This document shows positions 1 through 5,083 of a stretch of 6,400 nucleotides of DNA, piece by piece (the first letter of the stretch is position 1; each line of letters begins with the position of its first letter). The position numbers and the translations under genes are program-made. The notes under the pieces were generated by a model. It was given only the letters and a program-made list of their open reading frames with translations. It was not told the DNA's origin and made no database searches. The stretch is from an uncultured Eubacteriales bacterium (lineage in GTDB: Bacteria; Bacillota; Clostridia; Lachnospirales; Lachnospiraceae), in assembly GCA_900544525.1 (NCBI GenBank), contig UQVN01000201.1:1-6400 (forward strand). Reading direction: 5' to 3'.

Positions 1-93
1 TCAAGAGATAGAAGATTCATAGCTTTTTTATTTACGCGAAGGCAACGAGTCAAACAGAAAATTTAGAAAAAGAGAAATATTTCACTTTGTAAG

Positions 94-112
94 TTTTAAT
101 ATGATTTTAATA
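94..112 (+). promoter_or_regulatory. candidate KdpE-type direct-repeat operator
   Basis: The octamer TTTTAATA occurs at 94-101 and again at 105-112, separated by TGA, so the two copies lie exactly 11 bp apart on the same face of the helix. OmpR/PhoB-family response regulators, to which KdpE belongs, typically bind tandem direct repeats with roughly this period, and the E. coli KdpE site is also T/A-rich. The repeat lies about 130 bp ahead of the first gene of the kdp operon, a sensible place for an activator. The assignment is inference from spacing and context. In such AT-rich DNA a chance repeat is possible, and no KdpE gene is visible in the window to compare with. Confidence 0.35.
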
Positions 113-136
113 GTAAGAGAACGTATTTTTATCCTA

Positions 137-165
137 TTTTAAAAAAGAATTTGATAGAGTATATC
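137..165 (+). promoter_or_regulatory. weak candidate kdp promoter
   Basis: TTTTAA (137-142) and TATATC (160-165) are separated by 17 bp and could be poor -35 and -10 elements for a start near 172. They match the consensus at about 3 and 4 of 6 positions. A weak -35 would fit a promoter that needs an activator bound upstream, such as at the direct repeat at 94-112. Several other weak hexamer pairs exist in this AT-rich stretch, so this is only the best-placed guess. Nothing stronger was found in 1-240. Confidence 0.2.
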
Positions 166-176
166 TAGTAACAGAA

Positions 177-196
177 ATTGCGTAAAGATACGCAAT
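177..196 (+). promoter_or_regulatory. leader inverted repeat / hairpin
   Basis: ATTGCGTA (177-184) and TACGCAAT (189-196) form a perfect 8-bp inverted repeat around the 4-base loop AAGA. It is followed by an A-rich run, not a T-run, so it is not a + strand intrinsic terminator. It ends 29 bases before the AGGAGG ribosome binding site of the first gene. It could be an mRNA leader hairpin, for example for stability or translation, or a protein-binding palindrome. KdpE-type regulators usually prefer direct repeats, so it may serve another factor. The structure is directly visible; the role is unknown. Confidence 0.45.
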
Positions 197-240
197 AAAA
201 AAATAGTTATGACGCATGATACGATAGGAGGAAGAGAGAT

Positions 241-342
241 ATGATGGATATTATTATGATAGCTGTTTTATTAGGAAGTTTTTGTATCATTAAAATATTT
301 GCTGATTGGTGTCAATCTCAAGTCGAAAGAAAGAAGGGGTAA
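241..342 (+). CDS. small single-span membrane protein upstream of kdpF (33 aa)
   Basis: An ATG at 241 opens a 33-codon frame ending in TAA at 340-342. A strong Shine-Dalgarno AGGAGG (226-231) lies 9 bases upstream; the adjacent ATG at 244 is an alternative start with 12-base spacing. Residues about 4-20 form a hydrophobic helix (IIMIAVLLGSFCIIKIF). It is followed by ADWC and a polar, basic tail ending VERKKG, so a single-pass inner-membrane peptide with a cytoplasmic basic C-terminus is likely. It precedes kdpF by 47 bases and is co-directional with the whole kdp cluster. Short ORFs with a hydrophobic helix followed by a phenylalanine and a cysteine-containing tail are, from memory, often seen just ahead of kdpF in other bacteria and are usually left unannotated. 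I know of no assigned function. An accessory peptide of the Kdp complex or its regulation is inference. Confidence 0.72.
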   Translation: MMDIIMIAVLLGSFCIIKIFADWCQSQVERKKG

Positions 343-389
343 AAATACTTTCTAATTTGAAAGAGATGGCTTTGATAAGGAGGATAACT

Positions 390-467
390 ATGATAGTTTT
401 AGGCATTATTGTTGCAGTACTTGCTTGTTATTTGATATATGCACTTGTATATCCAGAAAAATTATAA
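390..467 (+). CDS. kdpF: KdpF, small stabilising subunit of the K+-transporting ATPase (25 aa)
   Basis: This 25-codon frame starts at ATG 390, 6 bases after a strong AAGGAGG (377-383), and ends in TAA at 465-467. The peptide is one transmembrane helix (residues about 2-19) followed by the ending YALVYPEKL. That ending matches the typical KdpF pattern, a hydrophobic helix closing in Y-A-L-x-x-P-E-x-(F/L); E. coli KdpF is a similar 29-residue peptide. In E. coli KdpF sits in the membrane at the KdpA-KdpB interface and stabilises the KdpFABC complex. Its position directly ahead of kdpA, with a 30-base gap, is the classical kdpFABC order. Recognition rests on length, hydrophobic pattern, C-terminal motif and neighbours; genes this short are often missed by automatic annotation. 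Confidence 0.88.
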   Translation: MIVLGIIVAVLACYLIYALVYPEKL

Positions 468-497
468 AAGAGGCTTAGACTTGGAGGAAAATGAAAA

Positions 498-2204
498 ATG
501 TTACAGATTATTCTTACTCTGGCAATTTTTGTGATAGTAGTTGTTCCAATGGGAACTTATATGTACCACATTGCTACCCATCAGAAAACATTTGCAGATC
601 CTGTATTTAATCGAGTTGATAATGTAATTTACAAAGTTTGTAGAATCAACCGTACAGGAATGAATTGGAAACAATATGCAATGCATCTTGTTATGACAAA
701 TGCGGTTATGGTGTTTGTTGGATATTTGATTTTAAGATTGCAAGGTCTTTTATTTTTAAATCCAAATGGGATTGAAGAGATGGAATCAAGTCTTTCTTTC
801 AATACCATTATTAGTTTCATGACAAATACAAACTTACAACATTATTCTGGTGAATCAGGACTTTCTTATTTTAGTCAAATTACCGTTATCGTATTTATGA
901 TGTTTACATCCGCTGCAACTGGTTATGCAGCTTGTATGGCATTTTGTAGAGGGCTTGCTGGTAAGGGAAAAGATTTAGGAAACTTTTACGAAGATATGAT
1001 TCGTATTACGACAAGAATTTTAATTCCTGTATCCATTCTCGTTGGTCTTATTCTTGTAAGCCAAGGTACACCACAGACATTCGATGCTAACATCACTGTA
1101 CATACGATTGAAGGAAAGTTACAAGATTTAGCAATGGGTCCAGTAGCAGCTCTGGAATCCATTAAGCACTTAGGAACAAACGGTGGTGGTTTTTTTGGGG
1201 CAAACTCAACAACTCCATTTGAAAATCCAACGATTATTTCTAATATTACAGAGCTGATTTCCATGATGATCCTTCCAGGAGCCTGTGTTGTTACTTTTGG
1301 TAGAATGGTACAAGACGAAAGAAAAGCAAAAGGAAAAAAATTATTCTTTGGAAATCAAGGAAGAACTATTTTTGCGGGGATGGCGATTATCTTTGTCATT
1401 GGGTTAACCGTATGTTATGTATCTGAAAAAGCAGGAAACCCTGTCTTAGCAGAAGCAGGACTTAACCAAGATATGGGAAGTATGGAAGGAAAAGAAGTCC
1501 GTTTTGGTATTGCGCAATCTGCATTATTTACAACCGTTACAACTTCTTTTACAACAGGTACTGTTAACAATATGCATGATACTTTGACACCACTTGGCGG
1601 TATGGTACCACTTCTTCACATGATGTTAAACTGTGTATTCGGTGGTAAAGGTGTCGGACTTATGAATATGATTATGTACGCAATCTTGACTGTATTTATA
1701 TGTGGTTTAATGATTGGTCGTACTCCAGAATATTTAGGAAAGAAAATTGAAGGACGTGAAATGAAGCTAGTTGCTTTAGTCATCATTATTCATCCATTAT
1801 TAATTCTTGGATTCTCAGCACTTGCAGTAGCAACAACAGCTGGTCTTGAAGGGATTACAAACCCAGGATTCCATGGATTATCGCAAGTATTGTATGAATA
1901 CGCATCATCAGCAGCAAATAATGGTTCAGGTTTTGAAGGTCTTGCAGATAACACAACATTTTGGAATGTAACAACAGGTCTTGCCATGTTCTTTGGACGT
2001 TACTTAGCAATTATTGCACAGCTTGCAATTGCAGGAAGTTTATTAGCCAAAAAACGCGTCAATGAATCCATCGGTACTTTAAGAACCGACAATACAATTT
2101 TTGTATTTATCCTTGTATTTATTGTATATATTTTCGCAGCACTTACATTCCTTCCAGCATTAGCATTAGGACCAATTGCGGAACATTTGACGATTTGGTT
2201 TTAG
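498..2204 (+). CDS. kdpA: KdpA, potassium-binding and translocating subunit of the Kdp ATPase
   Basis: KdpA is the channel-like subunit of KdpFABC. It belongs to the superfamily of K+ transporters and selects K+ from outside before it passes through an intersubunit tunnel to KdpB. The product is 568 aa, close to the usual 550-570, with about ten membrane spans. All four selectivity-filter loops are recognisable: TNTNLQHYSGE (109-119), GTNGGGFFGANS (226-237), TTGTVNNMHD (352-361) and SSAANNGSGFEG (470-481). Q114 and R501 stand in the contexts of E. coli Q116 and R493, residues known to affect K+ selectivity and affinity. The start at ATG 498 is supported by GGAGG at 483-487, 10 bases upstream; the ATG at 491 is in another frame. 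kdpB follows after 40 bases. No truncation or lost filter residue is seen. Confidence 0.98.
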   Translation: MLQIILTLAIFVIVVVPMGTYMYHIATHQKTFADPVFNRVDNVIYKVCRINRTGMNWKQYAMHLVMTNAVMVFVGYLILRLQGLLFLNPNGIEEMESSLSFNTIISFMTNTNLQHYSGESGLSYFSQITVIVFMMFTSAATGYAACMAFCRGLAGKGKDLGNFYEDMIRITTRILIPVSILVGLILVSQGTPQTFDANITVHTIEGKLQDLAMGPVAALESIKHLGTNGGGFFGANSTTPFENPTIISNITELISMMILPGACVVTFGRMVQDERKAKGKKLFFGNQGRTIFAGMAIIFVIGLTVCYVSEKAGNPVLAEAGLNQDMGSMEGKEVRFGIAQSALFTTVTTSFTTGTVNNMHDTLTPLGGMVPLLHMMLNCVFGGKGVGLMNMIMYAILTVFICGLMIGRTPEYLGKKIEGREMKLVALVIIIHPLLILGFSALAVATTAGLEGITNPGFHGLSQVLYEYASSAANNGSGFEGLADNTTFWNVTTGLAMFFGRYLAIIAQLAIAGSLLAKKRVNESIGTLRTDNTIFVFILVFIVYIFAALTFLPALALGPIAEHLTIWF

Positions 2205-2229
2205 TTTAGGAATATGAGTTTTGTTTAAG

Positions 2230-2236
2230 AAAGGAA
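2230..2236 (+). promoter_or_regulatory. kdpB ribosome binding site, decides the start
   Basis: AAAGGAA lies 8 bases before ATG 2245. This favours ATG 2245 over the in-frame TTG at 2221, which would add eight residues (MFKKGNKT) and has only a weak AGGA upstream. With the ATG start, the catalytic residues fall one position from their E. coli KdpB numbers, as expected for a protein of nearly equal length. Confidence 0.7.
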
Positions 2237-2244
2237 ATAAGACA

Positions 2245-4299
2245 ATGTCTCAGAAAAATCAAACAAAATTTATTACAAAAGATATTCTGAGAAGTTCCAT
2301 TATTGGAGCTTTTCAGAAATTAGACCCAAGATATATGATAAAGAATCCCGTTATGTTTGTGGTAGAGATCGGATTCTTAATTACGCTAGTACTTACATTT
2401 TTACCAACCATCTTTGGTGATTCTTCTGACTTAAGAATTTATAATGCAATTGTAAGCATTATCTTATTCATTACAATAGTATTTGCAAACTTTGCAGAAT
2501 CCGTAGCAGAAGGACGAGGAAAAGCTCAGGCAGAATCTTTAAAGAAAACAAAAAAAGATACAAGAGCACATCTTTTATTAGCAGATGGAACAGAGAAAGA
2601 AATCAATGCTTCTGAACTGAAAAAGGGAGACATTGTAATAGTAAGAACAAATGAAGTCATTCCGAACGATGGTGAGGTTATTGAAGGAATCGCTTCTGTT
2701 GATGAATCAGCCATTACAGGGGAATCCGCTGCGGTAACAAGAGAAGCGGGGGGAGATTTCTCTTCTGTAACAGGTGGAACAACGGTTGTCAGTGATTGGT
2801 TAAAAATTAAAATTACATCGGACCCAGGACAATCATTCCTTGATAAAATGATTTCTTTAGTGGAAGGTGCATCAAGACAAAAAACACCGAATGAGATTGC
2901 ACTTAACACATTATTAGTGAGTTTAACTATTATTTTCTTAATCGTTATTGTAACCCTTTATCCGTTTGCAAAATATGCAGGTGTTCATATTCCAATCGCA
3001 ACATTAGTTGCTCTTATGGTATGTTTGATTCCTACAACGATCGGTGGACTTTTATCTGCTATCGGCATTGCTGGTATGGATCGTGTTACAAGATTTAATG
3101 TTATTGCTATGTCTGGTAAAGCAGTAGAGGCTTGTGGTGACGTTGATACCATGATTCTTGATAAAACAGGTACGATTACTTTTGGTAACCGTCTTGCAGC
3201 AGACTTTCGTCCAGTAGCAGGAGTTACAAGAGGAGATTTAATCGACTACAGTATGATGACTTCTTTAAGTGATGCAACACCAGAAGGAAAGTCAATTGTA
3301 GAACTTGGAAAATCGATGGGAACACGCATCGATGAAAGTACCATTGAACAGATGGAATTCGTTGAATTCACTGCTCAGACAAAGATGAGTGGTGTAAACC
3401 TTCCAAATGGTTCTATGGTAAGAAAAGGTGCAGCAGAAGCCATTAAAAGACATGTGAAACAACTTGGTGGTCAGATTCCAAAAGACTTAGATGCTATCGT
3501 AACCGATATTTCACAATTAGGTGGAACACCATTAGTTGTTTGTGCTGGAAATACGATTTACGGCGTTATTTATTTAAAAGATACGGTAAAACCAGGATTA
3601 GTAGAACGTTTCCAAAGACTGCGTGAAATCGGAATTAAAACCATTATGTGCACTGGTGATAACCCATTGACAGCAGCAACGATTGCAAAAGAAGCAGGGG
3701 TCGACGGATTTATCGCAGAATGTAAACCAGAAGATAAAATTGATGCAATTAAAAAAGAACAGTTAGAAGGAAAGATCGTTGCCATGACAGGGGATGGAAC
3801 AAACGATGCTCCAGCGCTTGCACAAGCAGATGTCGGAATCGCTATGAACAGTGGCACAACGGCTGCAAAAGAAGCGGCTAACATGGTAGATTTAGATTCT
3901 GATCCAACAAAGATCTTAGAGGTAGTTGAAATCGGAAAACAGCTTTTAATTACAAGAGGTTCCCTTACAACATTTAGTATTGCCAACGATATCGCAAAAT
4001 ACTTTGCCATTATTCCAGCCATGTTCACTCTTGTAATTCCACAGATGGACTTATTAAACATTATGAACCTATCTACACCATATAGTGCGATTCTTTCCGC
4101 ATTAATCTTTAACGCAATTATTATTCCAAGTTTAATTCCAATTGCGATGAGAGGTGTAAAATATAAACCAATGCGTTCCGAAAAAATGTTGCTAAAAAAT
4201 ATGGGAATCTATGGACTCGGTGGGGTAATCGTCCCATTTGTAGGGATTAAACTTATCGATATGATTATTACTCCATTATTAGTATCTCTTGGACTATAG
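2245..4299 (+). CDS. kdpB: KdpB, catalytic P-type ATPase subunit of the Kdp complex
   Basis: KdpB hydrolyses ATP to drive K+ uptake through KdpFABC (type IA P-type ATPase). From ATG 2245 it is 684 aa, against 682 in E. coli. Order: M1-M2 (about 34-85, with conserved NPVMF at 34-38); actuator domain with TGES (158-161); M3-M4 with LIPTTIGG around P263; phosphorylation site DKTGT with D306; nucleotide domain with FTAQTKMSG (375-383) and KGA (K394); hinge GDGTNDAP (516-523); and M5-M7 from about 573 with D582 and K585, matching E. coli D583 and K586 that couple transport to hydrolysis. S161 corresponds to E. coli S162, whose phosphorylation inhibits the pump. Every catalytic motif is intact, so the enzyme should be active. 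An in-frame TTG at 2221 is a less likely start. kdpC begins 36 bases downstream. Confidence 0.98.
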   Translation: MSQKNQTKFITKDILRSSIIGAFQKLDPRYMIKNPVMFVVEIGFLITLVLTFLPTIFGDSSDLRIYNAIVSIILFITIVFANFAESVAEGRGKAQAESLKKTKKDTRAHLLLADGTEKEINASELKKGDIVIVRTNEVIPNDGEVIEGIASVDESAITGESAAVTREAGGDFSSVTGGTTVVSDWLKIKITSDPGQSFLDKMISLVEGASRQKTPNEIALNTLLVSLTIIFLIVIVTLYPFAKYAGVHIPIATLVALMVCLIPTTIGGLLSAIGIAGMDRVTRFNVIAMSGKAVEACGDVDTMILDKTGTITFGNRLAADFRPVAGVTRGDLIDYSMMTSLSDATPEGKSIVELGKSMGTRIDESTIEQMEFVEFTAQTKMSGVNLPNGSMVRKGAAEAIKRHVKQLGGQIPKDLDAIVTDISQLGGTPLVVCAGNTIYGVIYLKDTVKPGLVERFQRLREIGIKTIMCTGDNPLTAATIAKEAGVDGFIAECKPEDKIDAIKKEQLEGKIVAMTGDGTNDAPALAQADVGIAMNSGTTAAKEAANMVDLDSDPTKILEVVEIGKQLLITRGSLTTFSIANDIAKYFAIIPAMFTLVIPQMDLLNIMNLSTPYSAILSALIFNAIIIPSLIPIAMRGVKYKPMRSEKMLLKNMGIYGLGGVIVPFVGIKLIDMIITPLLVSLGL

Positions 4300-4335
4300 T
4301 TCCAAAGGAAAGTATGAAAGGAAAATGAGATAGTT

Positions 4336-4974
4336 ATGAAATCATTTGGAAAAATATTAAAAAGTGCTGTGATTTTAACAGTTACATTAATGATACTCTG
4401 TTCTGTTGTGTACCCTCTGATTTTAACAGGAATTAGTCAACTTGTCTTCCATAAACAGGCAAATGGAAATTTAGTAGAAGTCAATGGAGAAGCCGTTGGC
4501 TCCGAATTAGTAGGTCAAAACTTTACAGATGAAAGATTTTTCAAAGGAAGAGTATCTTCTGTCAACTATAATACTTATACGGAAGAAGATTTAATTCCTG
4601 ATGAAGAAGGAAATGTAGCGTATGGCGGAGTTAGCTCAGGAAGCTACAACTATGGGGCATCTAACCCAGATTTAAAAGCGAGAGTAGAAGCCTCCATTGA
4701 TGAATTCTTAAAAGCAAATCCAACCGTGAAAAAAGAAGAGATTCCAGCGGATCTTTTGACAGCATCTGGTTCAGGTCTTGATCCACATATTAGTGTAAAA
4801 TCAGCAGAAATTCAAGTTCCAGCGATAGCGGAAGCAACTGGACTTAGTGAAGATGAGTTAAAACAAATGATTAAAGAAAATACAGAAGGCAAAGTATTGG
4901 GCGTCTTAGGAGAAGAAAAAGTGAATGTATTAACATTAAATATTTCAGTTGCAAAAGCAATAGGCATCATTTAA
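4336..4974 (+). CDS. kdpC: KdpC, accessory subunit of the Kdp ATPase
   Basis: KdpC is a single-span subunit needed for assembly and activity of KdpFABC; in E. coli it contacts KdpA and is thought to raise ATP affinity or gate the filter from the periplasmic side. The product is 212 aa with one N-terminal helix (about 11-37) and an extracytoplasmic domain. Family landmarks are GQNFTDERFFKGR (60-72), GASNPDLKARV (107-117), the SGSGLDPHIS block (144-153), the AEIQVPAIA segment (157-165) and the ending VLTLNISVAKAIG. It is about 20 residues longer than the 190-aa E. coli protein. The extra length lies largely in an acidic, tyrosine- and glycine-rich stretch at about 77-106. The start at ATG 4336 follows AAAGGAAA (4317-4324) by 11 bases; nearby ATGs at 4314 and 4325 hit stops within a few codons. 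It is followed by a 109-base gap with a hairpin. Confidence 0.96.
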   Translation: MKSFGKILKSAVILTVTLMILCSVVYPLILTGISQLVFHKQANGNLVEVNGEAVGSELVGQNFTDERFFKGRVSSVNYNTYTEEDLIPDEEGNVAYGGVSSGSYNYGASNPDLKARVEASIDEFLKANPTVKKEEIPADLLTASGSGLDPHISVKSAEIQVPAIAEATGLSEDELKQMIKENTEGKVLGVLGEEKVNVLTLNISVAKAIGII

Positions 4975-4990
4975 TGTAAAAGGTGAAAAT

Positions 4991-5044
4991 AGAGCTGTTG
5001 TAAAAGAACGTCTTGTTACAAAAGATTTTACAACAGCTTTCTTT
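4991..5044 (+). terminator. terminator-like hairpin between kdpC and kdpD
   Basis: AGCTGTTGTAAAA (4993-5005) pairs perfectly over 13 bp with TTTTACAACAGCT (5026-5038). A G-U and an A-U pair (4991-4992 with 5039-5040) extend the stem to 15. The loop is 20 bases. The right arm runs into TTTCTTT (5038-5044), a moderate T-tract typical of a leaky intrinsic terminator. It begins 16 bases after the kdpC stop and ends 39 bases before the kdpD start, with no other promoter obvious between. The likely effect is to end most transcripts after kdpFABC while some read through into kdpD, keeping pump subunits in excess of the sensor. An RNA-processing or 3'-end-stabilising role is an alternative. Confidence 0.65.
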
Positions 5045-5070
5045 GGGTATGCAACGGTAGGCAATAGAAA

Positions 5071-5076
5071 AGGGAG
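5071..5076 (+). promoter_or_regulatory. kdpD ribosome binding site
   Basis: AGGGAG lies 7 bases before GTG 5084, the in-frame start of kdpD. It lies 5 bases before an ATG at 5082 that is in a different frame and reads only 12 codons to a TAG at 5118. The protein frame, beginning E-Y-E-R-P-D-P-E, fixes GTG as the true start. Confidence 0.65.
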
Positions 5077-5083
5077 TGATCAT

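Noticed and set aside
1..20. Minus-strand ATG at 20-18 as the start of a divergent gene
   Set aside because: Only six codons are visible before the edge and no Shine-Dalgarno sequence is present on that strand.
1..66. Open frame from the left edge to TAG 64-66, a possible tail of an upstream gene
   Set aside because: Only 21 codons, arginine-rich with no recognisable motif; too short to separate from chance. It cannot be excluded without sequence to the left.
177..196. Leader hairpin as an intrinsic terminator
   Set aside because: On the + strand it is followed by A residues, not T. On the minus strand the bases after it (TTCTGTTACTAG) are only weakly T-rich and no minus-strand gene ends there.
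1..240. A c-di-AMP (ydaO) or other riboswitch in the leader
   Set aside because: I could not recognise the conserved GC-rich core of any riboswitch class I know. Only an isolated 8-bp hairpin is present, and a riboswitch could lie further upstream.
986..1264. 92-codon minus-strand ORF inside kdpA
   Set aside because: Lies across conserved KdpA coding sequence, including the second filter loop, and has no independent support.
2221..2244. TTG codon 24 bases upstream of and in frame with kdpB, as an alternative start
   Set aside because: ATG 2245 has AAAGGAA at a good 8-base distance and gives the family length. The extra MFKKGNKT segment is essentially the ribosome binding site read as protein.
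2526..2909. 127-codon minus-strand ORF inside kdpB
   Set aside because: Antisense to the actuator-domain coding sequence, with no family motif and no ribosome binding site; a shadow ORF.
3570..4061. 163-codon minus-strand ORF inside kdpB
   Set aside because: Fully antisense to the catalytic hinge and M5 region of kdpB, with low-complexity Ser/Ala/Ile composition. It is a shadow of the kdpB codon pattern.
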